This document shows positions 48,686-57,380 of a stretch of DNA of 64,000 nucleotides, piece after piece. The stretch's first letter is position 1. Every line of letters starts with the position of its first letter. This DNA is from Rheinheimera sp. EpRS3 (GTDB lineage: Bacteria; Pseudomonadota; Gammaproteobacteria; Enterobacterales; Alteromonadaceae), in assembly GCF_001513785.1 (NCBI RefSeq), contig NZ_LNQS01000008.1, positions 186,001 through 250,000 on the forward strand. Direction: 5' to 3'. A program made the position numbers and the translations under genes. A model generated the notes under the pieces. That model saw only the letters and a program-made list of their open reading frames with translations, was not told where the DNA came from and did no database searches.

Positions 48686-48708
48686 CTTATTTCATCACTC
48701 GTGTTTCT

Positions 48709-49872
48709 ATGAATACCACTTTTGTGCATTCTCAAGGCAGCCTGCAGTTACACCGCTGGCCGCTTAACCAACCCAATAACAGTTTACAGGCCTGGGATGC
48801 GGCTGACGAATTGTTGATCCTGCATGCGCAGGAAGCAATTAGCCAATTCACATTGCAACATCAGCGTCAGCCGACTTTGCTGCTTATTAATGACAGTTTC
48901 GGCGCTTTATCCTGCGCGTTGTCTGACTGCCCGCAGTTTCAGGTAAATGACTCAGTGCTGGCAGCGCAGGGCACTTTATATAACCGGCAACAAAACAATA
49001 TTGCGGATAGCGGCCTGCAGCAATTATCCAGCCTGGCCCCCTACCCGGCGCAGCCAGATATAGTACTGCTTAAGCTTCCCAATAATCACAGTTATCTGCA
49101 ATATGTATTGCAACAACTTGCCAGTGCAGTTACGCCGCAAACGTTAATTCTGGCCAGTGCCAAAGCAAAAGATATCAGCCGTAACGTACTGGCGATGTTC
49201 GACAATACACTGGGCCCGGCCACCGCGTCGCTAACAGTGAAAAAGTGCCGTCTGATCCAATGCAGCTTTAGCACGCTATTACCGGGTGCTGCTGCAGTAC
49301 AATTTCCGTTAGCCTGGCCGCTGGAGCATACCGAATTTACTGTGGTAAACCATGCGAATGTGTTTTCCCGCGAAAAGCTGGATCAGGGCGCGCGCTTCTT
49401 TTTACAGCATTTGCCTGAAATAAAAAGTGCCCAGCGTATTATCGATTTGGGCTGCGGCAATGGCGTATTGGGACTTGCGCTGCTAAGCCAGTATTCTGAC
49501 TTTCAGCTGGTGTGTTGTGATGAATCTTATATGGCGGCAGACTCGGCCCGGCAAACCATAGCGAACAACTTGCCGGATAAAATAGCGCTGTGTGAGTTTG
49601 TCGTGGATGACTGTCTGAGCCAGCAGCAAGATAAATCGGCCGATATTGTGCTGTGCAACCCGCCATTTCATCAGCAACACGCCGTTACCGGCCATATTGC
49701 CAGCCAGATGTTTACTGACGCCAAACGGGTACTGAAACAAGGCGGCCGTTTGCGCATAGTGGCAAACCGTCATCTGGGGTATGCTGATGTGCTTAAGCGT
49801 TTATTCGGCAATTGCCAACAGCTGGCGGCCGACCCTAAATTTGTCATTTTAGAAGCCATAAAAAGGAGCTGA
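48709..49872 (+). CDS. rlmG: 23S rRNA (guanine-N2)-methyltransferase RlmG
   Basis: A 387-residue SAM-dependent methyltransferase modifying G1835 (E. coli numbering) of 23S rRNA. The N-terminal domain has LQAWDAADELL and LINDSFGALSCAL, as in E. coli RlmG. The catalytic domain has IIDLGCGNGVLGLAL and NPPFHQQHAVTG, and the end reads VANRHLGYADVLKRLFGNC. These features separate it from RsmC, whose motif after NPPF differs. The open frame starts at 48571, but the ATG at 48709 gives the family N-terminus and avoids overlap with alkB. Confidence 0.93.
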   Translation: MNTTFVHSQGSLQLHRWPLNQPNNSLQAWDAADELLILHAQEAISQFTLQHQRQPTLLLINDSFGALSCALSDCPQFQVNDSVLAAQGTLYNRQQNNIADSGLQQLSSLAPYPAQPDIVLLKLPNNHSYLQYVLQQLASAVTPQTLILASAKAKDISRNVLAMFDNTLGPATASLTVKKCRLIQCSFSTLLPGAAAVQFPLAWPLEHTEFTVVNHANVFSREKLDQGARFFLQHLPEIKSAQRIIDLGCGNGVLGLALLSQYSDFQLVCCDESYMAADSARQTIANNLPDKIALCEFVVDDCLSQQQDKSADIVLCNPPFHQQHAVTGHIASQMFTDAKRVLKQGGRLRIVANRHLGYADVLKRLFGNCQQLAADPKFVILEAIKRS

Positions 49873-49874
49873 AC

Positions 49875-50426
49875 ATGCGCTATATACTTTTAACCCTGCT
49901 GTTGCTTACCGGCTGCAGTGCACCAACACCAAAGTTTATTTTGTCGCCGCAGATATTCTGGCCGCAATCGACTCTGTTACAACAAGCCAGGTTTGCCTTT
50001 GCCGTATCTGATGAACGAGGCAGACCTTATTCATTGCGGATCCAAAAAGGTACCGATATACAGCAAATTAATGCCAGTAACGATATCAGTGCCGATTTAC
50101 AGCGCACTATGGCACAAGCGTTAACCGATCAGGCAGCGGTGCTGGATCAGAACAGTAATACCCAAATGACCATAAAAATTACCCTGTTGCAGGCTCTGGT
50201 AGACCAGCGTTCGCTGGAACACGCCGTAACGAATCAGGTTTCGTTAACAGTGTTTGTACAAAGCTCACAGGGCACGTTCAGCAAAACCTATTCAGGTGAC
50301 AGCAGCTACACGGCTCCGTTTCGTATGGATGTAGCGGCGGTTGAGCGTGAATTACGAGTATTAACAGAGCAAGTACTTGGCCAGATCCTGCAGGACAACA
50401 GCTGGCACCAGGCCGTTCGGGGGTAA
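49875..50426 (+). CDS. yajG: YajG-family lipoprotein
   Basis: A 183-residue predicted lipoprotein with signal peptide and lipobox (LLLLTGCSAP, Cys at about residue 14). The protein resembles YajG: YSLRIQKGTDIQQINASND and the later VTNQVSLTVFVQS stretch are typical. YajG function is unknown; in enterobacteria it lies near ampG and bolA, and a similar neighbourhood (bolA, cyclophilin, AmpG) exists here. It starts two bases after rlmG and is followed by the cyclophilin gene, so these genes probably form one transcript. Confidence 0.85.
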   Translation: MRYILLTLLLLTGCSAPTPKFILSPQIFWPQSTLLQQARFAFAVSDERGRPYSLRIQKGTDIQQINASNDISADLQRTMAQALTDQAAVLDQNSNTQMTIKITLLQALVDQRSLEHAVTNQVSLTVFVQSSQGTFSKTYSGDSSYTAPFRMDVAAVERELRVLTEQVLGQILQDNSWHQAVRG

Positions 50427-50427
50427 T

Positions 50428-51018
50428 ATGCGTAGCTGGACAACATTCGCGCTGCTGTTGTTTACTCTGGTAACAGCCAGAGCTGAGGCCGGACAATTTA
50501 TACAGCCCAATAACTTGTACCCTAAAGTAAAACTGATGACATCGCATGGCGATATTATTGTTGAGCTGGATCGTAGCCGTGCGCCGCTGAGCGTGAACAA
50601 TTTTCTCAGTTATGTGAAAAAGAAAAGTTATGACAACACGCTGTTTCACCGGCTGGAACCTGAGTTTGTCTTACAGGGCGGTGGCTATGACGCAAACTAT
50701 AAACCGGTAGAAGAGCAAAAACCGGTGTTTAACGAATCAGGTAATGGCATGAAAAACCAGCTTGGCACTATTGCCATGGCGCGCCTGAATGATCCACACA
50801 GCGCCACCAGCCAGTTTTTCTTTAATTTGCAGGACAACCCACACCTTGATCCTGGCCGTAACTGGGGTTACGCCGTTTTTGGTTACATTGTTGAAGGCAG
50901 CGAAGTTATAGAGAAAATAAGAGCGGTAGCAACCGACACCTCAGCAGAACTTGGCTGGCCAAACGTGCCGGTAGAAAAGGTGTTGTTAAAAACCGCTGTC
51001 GTGCTGCCAGAGCAATAA
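50428..51018 (+). CDS. ppiA: periplasmic cyclophilin-type peptidyl-prolyl isomerase
   Basis: A 196-residue cyclophilin with a signal peptide (cleavage about ARAEA-GQ) that isomerises Xaa-Pro bonds in periplasmic proteins. Core motifs are KVKLMTSHGDIIVELD, LFHRLEPEFVLQGGGYD and TSQFFFNLQDNPHLD. The open frame extends 51 bases further upstream into yajG, but the ATG at 50428, right after the yajG stop, gives the signal sequence. Its place after yajG resembles the ppiA/ppiB setting of other gammaproteobacteria. Confidence 0.93.
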   Translation: MRSWTTFALLLFTLVTARAEAGQFIQPNNLYPKVKLMTSHGDIIVELDRSRAPLSVNNFLSYVKKKSYDNTLFHRLEPEFVLQGGGYDANYKPVEEQKPVFNESGNGMKNQLGTIAMARLNDPHSATSQFFFNLQDNPHLDPGRNWGYAVFGYIVEGSEVIEKIRAVATDTSAELGWPNVPVEKVLLKTAVVLPEQ

Positions 51019-51076
51019 AACCGGCTATACTTGCCTTAACAGTTTTGTCAGTAAGGGGCCGCTGTTAAGGCAATAT

Positions 51077-51397
51077 ATGTTAAACCACTTTATTGAGCTG
51101 AAATCGCAACAGCTGATTTTTTACATTTCGCGTTACTTCCGTGGCCGCTTGCCGCACAGCGAGCTGCACCTGTTTATCTGGGATACATTGGAAGAATGGG
51201 CACAATTAAGCGCAACAGCTCAGTTTCCTTGCAGTTGCAAAGAGCGGGTGTTCTGGCACTTAATTCATCAGTTAGAATTTTGGCCCGATAGCATACTGCA
51301 ACAAGACAAACTGCTTCGCCGCAATATTCAGGATTGCCTCTGTTATCTTAAAGGCTATGGCGTAGCACCGCCGGATTGCGTTGGTATTAGGCCCTAG
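51077..51397 (+). CDS. conserved small protein of unknown function
   Basis: A 106-residue soluble protein, rich in aromatic residues (FIWDTLEEW, RVFWHLIHQLEFWP) and ending DCVGIRP. It has four cysteines and no signal peptide or membrane helix. It is probably conserved in Alteromonadales and Shewanella near the same genes, judging from memory of similar sequences, but I cannot name a family. It lies 58 bp after the cyclophilin gene and 81 bp before the AmpG-like gene on the same strand. Confidence 0.75.
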   Translation: MLNHFIELKSQQLIFYISRYFRGRLPHSELHLFIWDTLEEWAQLSATAQFPCSCKERVFWHLIHQLEFWPDSILQQDKLLRRNIQDCLCYLKGYGVAPPDCVGIRP

Positions 51398-51478
51398 CCA
51401 GGTTACGCTTTGGCAGTTAACAGAGCTTGACCAGAATAATCCGCGCTGTAAGCTAGGCCCACAAGCGTGTTTTAGCGG

Positions 51479-52822
51479 ATGTCCGTTTTGCCTTATTACC
51501 TAGCCTGGCTGTCTGGCCTGAGTATCTATTTCCAACGTCGTGTACTGAGTATCTTTGTGCTGGGTTTTTCCAGTGGCCTGCCGTTAATGCTGGTGTTTGG
51601 TGTGCTATCTTTTTGGTTACGTGAAGCGCAGGTGTCGCGTGCCGATATTGGTTATTTTAGTTGGGTAGCAATGGCATACGCCATTAAATGGCTGTGGTCG
51701 CCGCTGGCTGATCATCTGAAAATTCCACTACTGCATCAAAAACTTGGCAGACGACGCAGTTGGCTGCTGATATCCCAGCTTAGCGTAATGGTGGCAATTT
51801 GCTGTATGGCATTAACCGATCCGCAGCAGGATTTAGCCCTGATGGCCGCTTTTGCTGTCATGCTGGCTTTTGCCTCAGCAACCCAGGATATTAATGTTGA
51901 TGCCTTTCGTATTGAAAGCGCGCCCGAAAAGCTGCAGGCCGCGCTGGCTGCTGCCTATCTTGCAGGTTACCGACTGGCGATGATTATGGCATCGGCAGGT
52001 ACCTTGTGGTTGGCCGCTATATTCTCCGATGGTAGCAATTACGATTTGGCCGGTTGGCAACAGGCATATGTGGTTATGGGGTTATGTATGCTGCCAGGTA
52101 TCATCACCACATTACTTAGCAAAGAACCTGTCAGTGGCCTGCAGCAGCAACAATATACCAGCGGTTCCTTATTACAGCGCACTCTGTCCTGGCTAAAACA
52201 AGCAGTGGTTGCGCCCTTGATTGATTTTTTCAGCCGTTATAAATGGCATGCACTACTGATCCTGTCACTGATTGCGTGTTACCGCCTGAGTGACGTTGTC
52301 ATGGGTGTGATGGCAAATGCGTTTTATGTTGATATGGGCTATAGCAAAGAAGAAGTTGCCAGCGTTTCGAAGATCTATGGCGTTATTATGACGTTGATCG
52401 GCGCCGCCCTTGGCGGAGTGCTGATTAATCAGTTTGGTATAATTAAAATCCTGTTTATTGGCGCGGTGCTAAGTGCGGTAACTAATTTGCTATTCTCTGC
52501 ATTAAGCCAGATTGGCTATGATCTGATGTGGCTAACCTTAGTCATCTCGGCAGATAATTTGAGCGCAGGCATCGCCACCAGTGCTTTTCTTGCTTATCTA
52601 GCCTCTTTAGTTAATCTGGCATTTACTGCCACCCAGTATGCGATATTCAGCTCGCTGATGTTGTTGCTACCTAAATTTACCGGTGGCTTTTCCGGGGTAT
52701 GGGTAGAGCAGATGGGATATAGCCAGTTTTTTATCATGACCGCCCTGATGGGCATACCAGCATTAGTATTGATTGTGTTATTGGCACGCGCTGAGCGCTT
52801 AAAACAGAACGCCGCACAATAG
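51479..52822 (+). CDS. ampG: AmpG-like muropeptide permease (MFS)
   Basis: A 447-residue major facilitator protein with about 12-14 helices. The early segments VLGFSSGLPLMLVFGVLSFWL and AYAIKWLWSPLADH, and the LGRRRSWLLISQ loop, are AmpG hallmarks, as is the AFASATQDINVDAFRIE block. AmpG imports GlcNAc-anhydroMurNAc peptides for wall recycling, which fits the presence of an LD-carboxypeptidase 50 kb away. Substrate assignment is by homology. A hairpin overlaps the stop codon. Confidence 0.92.
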   Translation: MSVLPYYLAWLSGLSIYFQRRVLSIFVLGFSSGLPLMLVFGVLSFWLREAQVSRADIGYFSWVAMAYAIKWLWSPLADHLKIPLLHQKLGRRRSWLLISQLSVMVAICCMALTDPQQDLALMAAFAVMLAFASATQDINVDAFRIESAPEKLQAALAAAYLAGYRLAMIMASAGTLWLAAIFSDGSNYDLAGWQQAYVVMGLCMLPGIITTLLSKEPVSGLQQQQYTSGSLLQRTLSWLKQAVVAPLIDFFSRYKWHALLILSLIACYRLSDVVMGVMANAFYVDMGYSKEEVASVSKIYGVIMTLIGAALGGVLINQFGIIKILFIGAVLSAVTNLLFSALSQIGYDLMWLTLVISADNLSAGIATSAFLAYLASLVNLAFTATQYAIFSSLMLLLPKFTGGFSGVWVEQMGYSQFFIMTALMGIPALVLIVLLARAERLKQNAAQ

Positions 52823-52831
52823 CGCGGCGTT
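52808..52831. terminator. terminator-like hairpin at the ampG end
   Basis: An 8-bp GC-rich stem (AACGCCGC / GCGGCGTT) whose 8-base loop contains the ampG stop codon. It lies between the convergent ampG and XRE regulator genes and can serve both. The T-run is short. Confidence 0.6.
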
Positions 52832-52850
52832 GCTGATGTAGTTCAATGGA

Positions 52851-53093
52851 TCAGGCTGATAATACTTGCTTTAACCCTTCCGTGGGGTCAACGTCCAGTG
52901 CCTGACAGTAACGTACGTATTCAATCACATCTAAACGACGTTCCTGGTTTTCTACCTTACCAATAAAGGAGTGCGGTGTACCCAAAATTTCAGACAGGCT
53001 GCGCATAGTGTGGCCTTTTTCCTGACGCTGCCGTTTCAACCAGACACACAGACGCTTATTTTCATCAGAAATTACGCTTTTTGTACCTTTCAT
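52851..53093 (-). CDS. small XRE-family helix-turn-helix regulator
   Basis: An 80-residue regulator made almost only of an HTH_3 domain: RLCVWLKRQRQEKGHTMRSLSEILGTPHSFIGKVENQERRLDVIEY. The recognition region (PHSFIGKVENQERR) belongs to a group of short XRE proteins common in gammaproteobacteria and not tied to toxin-antitoxin pairs. There is no effector domain. A palindrome 70 bp upstream (53163-53178) may be its own operator. Target genes are unknown; the small membrane protein gene 250 bp away is divergent. Confidence 0.88.
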   Translation of the reverse strand: MKGTKSVISDENKRLCVWLKRQRQEKGHTMRSLSEILGTPHSFIGKVENQERRLDVIEYVRYCQALDVDPTEGLKQVLSA

Positions 53094-53162
53094 GTTTTTT
53101 TCTTCTCCCAGCGTGTTACGCTTTTATTATGTCAAAAATACTTCCTGCAAAAATCAAAACCC

Positions 53163-53178
53163 TATTGCAAACGCAATA
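53163..53178. promoter_or_regulatory. palindrome upstream of the XRE gene, possible operator
   Basis: TATTGC-AAAC-GCAATA is a perfect 16-bp inverted repeat 70-85 bp before the XRE start, followed by a further AGCAATA. Such a site is what a small XRE dimer could bind for autoregulation. The 53094-53342 gap holds no other convincing feature. Confidence 0.45.
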
Positions 53179-53342
53179 AGCAATAAAAATCGGTTAATTA
53201 AACCACAGGATGCGACAAGCGTACAGCCACAACTGTTAAAATATGTATTACGACTTTACAGTGCCAGAAATGGCGTAATGTACAGCTTAGAATTAATGCG
53301 AACCTTGAGCAGCACCATGCCAGGTATCAAACAGAGATAAAG

Positions 53343-53516
53343 ATGATAAAACTATTTTTTTTAATGCCAATATTGATGTGCGCACTTTGGTACTGGTACC
53401 TAAAGCAGTCAGGCTGGACCATCCGGCAGGGGAAAAAAGGGTTTGCCTACATTATTGCCTTTAACGGCAGCATTGCACTGGCATTGTGGGGCATTATGCT
53501 ACTGACTCAGCGCTGA
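53343..53516 (+). CDS. small two-helix inner membrane protein
   Basis: A 57-residue ORF, MIKLFFLMPILMCALWYWYL at the start, then a basic loop (RQGKKG) and a second hydrophobic segment (AYIIAFNGSIALALWGIMLL). The pattern is a clear two-helix hairpin, with the charged loop suggesting both ends outside and the loop in the cytoplasm. The KKGF.YIIAFN part resembles short unnamed proteins in Shewanella and Alteromonas. It converges with erpA. Function unknown. Confidence 0.7.
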   Translation: MIKLFFLMPILMCALWYWYLKQSGWTIRQGKKGFAYIIAFNGSIALALWGIMLLTQR

Positions 53517-53574
53517 GCCAGCAGCTTAAATAACAGACGGATCTGTAGTTTTTATTTTACAAAACCACTACGGC

Positions 53575-53916
53575 TTACACTGAAAAAGACGAGCCACAAC
53601 CGCAAGTTGTAGTAGCATTAGGGTTTTGTATAATAAAGCGGCTACCTTGCAAACCTTCGGTATAATCTACCACGCCGCCCATCAGATACTGCAAGCTCAT
53701 AGGGTCAACTACCATGGCAACGCCCTGCTTCTCTACGACGAAATCGCCTTCATTAACTTTTTCATCGAAGGTAAAACCATACTGAAAGCCAGAACAACCA
53801 CCACCGGTAATATACACCCGTAGCTTTAGCTCAGGGTTTTCCTCTTCACTGACCAGCAACGCCACTTTACGTGCTGCCGCTTCAGTAAATTCAATTGGTA
53901 CAGCTGGCTCTGACAT
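53575..53916 (-). CDS. erpA: iron-sulfur cluster insertion protein ErpA
   Basis: A 113-residue A-type carrier that delivers Fe-S clusters to apo-enzymes such as IspG. The three cluster cysteines are in [11 protein letters not shown] and [11 protein letters not shown]. The N-terminus ([31 protein letters not shown]) and length fit ErpA rather than IscA or SufA, and it stands alone outside an isc operon. The CLC transporter gene is divergent. Confidence 0.95.
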   Translation of the reverse strand: MSEPAVPIEFTEAAARKVALLVSEEENPELKLRVYITGGGCSGFQYGFTFDEKVNEGDFVVEKQGVAMVVDPMSLQYLMGGVVDYTEGLQGSRFIIQNPNATTTCGCGSSFSV

Positions 53917-54069
53917 AACAACTCCACAGGTTTAGCTAAGGGACAAATTATCTAATACTTGACTAATTTATTCAAGTATTAGCCCTATTCAGCGCAGATT
54001 AGTTATCGTCTTCGATAATAAAGCTGAGTTCTCAGCAACTTATGATAAACTCTGTATTAACTATTACGG

Positions 54070-55788
54070 GTGTTATGGCTTATGCAGCGCTGGCAGATCT
54101 GGCTTCCGTCTTTACAACGTCGTTTGGCATTACCACAAACCTCTTTGCAACTCTGTGTACTGGGTATGCTGGGTGGTCTGGCGGCGTCCATTCTGATTAT
54201 TTTATTCCGCTTAGCCATTATTGGCCTGCAGAGCTTTTTCTTAGATCGTACCGACGACTTCTCAACAGTTGGCACAGATATCCGCTGGATGCTGCCAGTA
54301 GGCTCTGCAGTGTTAATTGGCCTGATTGCCTGGATCACCGGCTATAAACATTACCGCCTGGGTATCCCCTTTGTTATCCATCGGATAAAGCTAAAATACG
54401 GCATGATGCCAACCCGCAATACACTTAACCAGTTTTTTGGCGGCATATTAGCGCTGGCCGGTGGTTTTTCTGTCGGTCGCGAAGGCCCATCTGTACATTT
54501 GGGTGCTTATGGCGCCAGCACCCTGGGTAAATATCTTCAACTGCCTTACAACAGCATTCGTATTCTGGCGGGGTGTGGCATCGCCGCTGGTATTTCCGCC
54601 TCGTTTAACACCCCGCTGGCAGCAGTTATTTTTGTGATGGAAGTGGTATTGCGTGAATATCGCGTACATGTGTTTATTCCTATTATGCTGTCATCCGTTG
54701 TGGGTGCTCTGGTCACACAAACAGTGTTTGGCAGCGACAGAGAGCTGGCACTGCTGAATATAGTGTCTATCAGCGGTTGGCATATCCCTTATCTGGTGCT
54801 GTGTGGCATTGTGTTCGGCGCCATTGCCTTTGTGTTTAACAAAAACATGATGCGCCTGATAAAGTTGTTTAAAAACTGGCCGTTAATATTGCGTTTATGC
54901 CTGGCAGGCGCGCTTACTGCGGCGGTGGGTTATGTTATTCCGCATGCGATGGGTTCTGAAACCGGCGCGATTTACTATGCAGTAAATGCACCAAACGACG
55001 TTGCCCTGCTGCTGACCATTTTTATCGGTAAAATGCTGCTAACCTTATTTGCTTTGGGTTTAGGTGTACCCGGCGGTGTTATTGGCCCGGTATTTGGTAT
55101 CGGCATTGTGTTGGGTACTTTGCTGGCTATTGTTCCGTCTGCCATTATTGGTGATAACAGTATCGCCGGTACTTATGCGGTGCTGGGGATGGCTGGTTTA
55201 ATGGCCGCCACCATGCACGCGCCGTTGGCGGCCTTAGTAGCAGTAATGGAGCTGGCGCACAACCCCGGCATTATTGTGCCCGCCATGGTGGTAATAACCA
55301 CGGCTTATATTACCGGTGTACAGTTTTTTAATAACAAATCTATTTTCCTGCTGCAGCTCGATTTTCTACAGATGCCCTATAAGCTATCTCCTGCTGATGA
55401 CGTGTTGCAAAAAGTAGGTGTGCTGGCACTGTTAGATAATCAGTATCAGTTACTTGATAACCCCGACGAGCAACACGTGCTGCAGGCCCTGGATAAGCTG
55501 GAACCGCCGCATCAATTGCTGGTAAAACGTGATACGGGCGCTCAAAGCACGTTTTTGCTGGCAAGCTATGATGTTCAGCTGTCGATGACGGGTGCCAGTG
55601 CAGTGCAATACCTGCCATTACAGGGTTTAACGCATCAGGCCACCATGGCCGAGGTGTTTGCCATTTTGGAAGATAAGCGCGAAGGCGCAGTGTATATTTA
55701 TCGCGAAGAAGAACCACAACAGCTGATCGGCATTATCCGCTGGGATCAGGTGCGCAGTTTATTGGTAAAACAGAACAATTTATTATGA
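54070..55788 (+). CDS. clcA: CLC-family chloride channel/antiporter
   Basis: A CLC transporter of 572 residues from a GTG at 54070 or 568 from the ATG at 54082; the latter looks slightly better. About ten or more membrane helices cover residues 20-425. The gating-glutamate motif GREGP (VGREGPSVHLG) and the second anion motif (LGVPGGVIGPVFGIG) are intact. The usual GSGIP is reduced to LGIP. The last 140 residues form a soluble tail that may be a degenerate CBS pair. Whether it is an H+/Cl- antiporter or a channel cannot be told. It overlaps hemJ by 4 bp. Confidence 0.9.
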   Translation: MLWLMQRWQIWLPSLQRRLALPQTSLQLCVLGMLGGLAASILIILFRLAIIGLQSFFLDRTDDFSTVGTDIRWMLPVGSAVLIGLIAWITGYKHYRLGIPFVIHRIKLKYGMMPTRNTLNQFFGGILALAGGFSVGREGPSVHLGAYGASTLGKYLQLPYNSIRILAGCGIAAGISASFNTPLAAVIFVMEVVLREYRVHVFIPIMLSSVVGALVTQTVFGSDRELALLNIVSISGWHIPYLVLCGIVFGAIAFVFNKNMMRLIKLFKNWPLILRLCLAGALTAAVGYVIPHAMGSETGAIYYAVNAPNDVALLLTIFIGKMLLTLFALGLGVPGGVIGPVFGIGIVLGTLLAIVPSAIIGDNSIAGTYAVLGMAGLMAATMHAPLAALVAVMELAHNPGIIVPAMVVITTAYITGVQFFNNKSIFLLQLDFLQMPYKLSPADDVLQKVGVLALLDNQYQLLDNPDEQHVLQALDKLEPPHQLLVKRDTGAQSTFLLASYDVQLSMTGASAVQYLPLQGLTHQATMAEVFAILEDKREGAVYIYREEEPQQLIGIIRWDQVRSLLVKQNNLL

Positions 55789-56216
55789 CGCTTATACTTG
55801 TATACAAAGCCTTACACGTGTTTTTTATGGTTGCCTGGTTTGCCGGTATTTTTTATCTGCCACGTTTATTTGTTTACCACGCCGGTACCACAAGCCTGGA
55901 CTGCGACGCCGAATTTAAAGTGATGGAGCGGCGCTTACTCTATTTTGTAACGCCTTTTGCCGTGCTTACACTAGTGTTTGGCTTACTGCTTATTCACAGT
56001 TACGGCGCAGCCTGGTTTAAAGCCAGCCACTGGCTGCACTATAAACTGCCTTTGGTGATGTTACTGTATCTGTATCATGCTTATTGTTTTAAATTGCTGG
56101 CAGATTTTAAACACAACCGTAACCGGCGCAGCCCGCGGTTTTACCGCATTTTTAATGAAGTGCCGGTACTGGTTTTGCTGGCAATTATCCTGCTGGCGTA
56201 CTTAAAACCCATGTAG
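55785..56216 (+). CDS. hemJ: protoporphyrinogen oxidase HemJ
   Basis: A 143-residue membrane protein of the HemJ (formerly UPF0093) family with four helices, oxidising protoporphyrinogen IX in haem synthesis. The conserved histidine is in YKALHVFFMVAWFAGIFYLPRL, and the MERRLLYFVTPFAVLT and WLHYKLPLV segments are typical. Its ATG overlaps the clcA stop (ATGA). hemL for an early step of the same pathway lies about 1.2 kb downstream, beyond pyrB. Confidence 0.93.
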   Translation: MTLILVYKALHVFFMVAWFAGIFYLPRLFVYHAGTTSLDCDAEFKVMERRLLYFVTPFAVLTLVFGLLLIHSYGAAWFKASHWLHYKLPLVMLLYLYHAYCFKLLADFKHNRNRRSPRFYRIFNEVPVLVLLAIILLAYLKPM

Positions 56217-56248
56217 CAGCTTATTCGCTTTTAACCGGTGTTTTCGCG

Positions 56249-56254
56249 TATAAT
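56249..56254 (+). promoter_or_regulatory. -10 element ahead of pyrB
   Basis: TATAAT stands in a GTATAATGCG context 70 bp before the pyrB start. No strong -35 is evident. The leader that follows contains repeated GC-rich CCGG segments (CCGGTTCCGG, twice TTCCGGCCC), which may form hairpins. I did not see a convincing leader peptide or T-run of the E. coli pyrBI kind. Confidence 0.45.
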
Positions 56255-56323
56255 GCGCCGGTCCATTGCCGGTTCCGGCCCAGTTCCGGCCCGGGTTAAT
56301 TCTCAGCGAAAAGAGCACTGACT

Positions 56324-57337
56324 ATGAGCTTTAAAGGCGAACACATCCTCTCGGTAAGCCAGTTTGATCGCGACACCATTCAACATGTTTTTGATATTGC
56401 CCGTAAGATGCAGCCTTATGCCAGCCGGCAAAAACGTACCAAAGTGCTTGAAGGCGCTATATTAGGTAACCTGTTTTTTGAACCCAGCACCCGTACCCGG
56501 GTCAGTTTCGGCTGCGCGTTTAACTTACTCGGCGGTGAAGTGCGTGAAACTACCGGTATGGAATCGTCTGCGTTATCGAAAGGTGAATCGCTGTTTGATA
56601 CCGCCAGGGTGATCAGCAGCTACAGCGATGTTATCGCTATGCGCCATCCGCAGGCCGGTTCGGTAGCCGAATTTGCCTTAGGTAGCCGGGTGCCGGTGTT
56701 AAATGGTGGTGATGGCGCCAACGAGCACCCTACTCAGGCACTGCTGGATCTGTTTACTATTGAACGTGAGCTGGCCTCTTCAGGCCAGAGTATTGACGGT
56801 ATGCATATCGCTATGGTGGGCGACTTAAAATTTGGCCGCACCGTACACTCATTATCTAAACTGTTAAAACTGTATAAAAACCTGCGCTTTACGCTTATTT
56901 CGCCAAAAGAGCTGGCAATGCCGGACGATATTGTCAGTGCCATTGAAAATGCCGGCCATCAGGTGAATGTTACCGATGTGCTTGAGGGCAACCTGAATGC
57001 TGATATTGTTTACCAGACCCGTATTCAGGAAGAGCGCTTTCCGTCAAAAACAGAAGCCAATTTATACCGTGGAAAATTTCGCTTAAACCAGGAAATTTAT
57101 ACCCGCTACTGTAAATCCAACACCGTCATTATGCACCCGCTGCCACGTGACTCGCGTATTGAAGCAAACGAGCTGGATAATGACTTAAACCTGAACCCTA
57201 ATCTGGCTATCTTCCGTCAGGCCGATAACGGCATTCTGGTGCGGATGGCTTTATTTGCGCTGACGCTGGGCGTTGAAGGAATTATTACCAACTACGAATG
57301 CGCTGTGCCCTGGTATAGCAACAAGCACAGTGGTTAA
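56324..57337 (+). CDS. pyrB: aspartate carbamoyltransferase
   Basis: A 337-residue catalytic chain joining carbamoyl phosphate and aspartate in pyrimidine synthesis. The carbamoyl phosphate loop FFEPSTRTRVSFG, GDGANEHPTQALLDLFTI and MHPLPRDSR are present. It is longer than E. coli PyrB (311) and resembles the Shewanella form, with an extended C-terminal region. No pyrI regulatory gene follows: the next gene is hemL after 43 bp. It is therefore probably not regulated by PyrI-mediated allostery. Confidence 0.97.
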   Translation: MSFKGEHILSVSQFDRDTIQHVFDIARKMQPYASRQKRTKVLEGAILGNLFFEPSTRTRVSFGCAFNLLGGEVRETTGMESSALSKGESLFDTARVISSYSDVIAMRHPQAGSVAEFALGSRVPVLNGGDGANEHPTQALLDLFTIERELASSGQSIDGMHIAMVGDLKFGRTVHSLSKLLKLYKNLRFTLISPKELAMPDDIVSAIENAGHQVNVTDVLEGNLNADIVYQTRIQEERFPSKTEANLYRGKFRLNQEIYTRYCKSNTVIMHPLPRDSRIEANELDNDLNLNPNLAIFRQADNGILVRMALFALTLGVEGIITNYECAVPWYSNKHSG

Positions 57338-57380
57338 TACAGCGTGTAGCTGTTTCAATTTATTTATCGGAAACTGATTT

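Noticed and set aside
48571-48708. N-terminal extension of rlmG to 48571
   Set aside because: It would overlap alkB by over 100 bp and add residues absent from RlmG; the ATG at 48709 gives the expected N-terminus.
53092-53340. 82-codon + strand frame upstream of the small membrane protein
   Set aside because: It covers the XRE promoter region and palindrome, and its composition looks random; no family resemblance.
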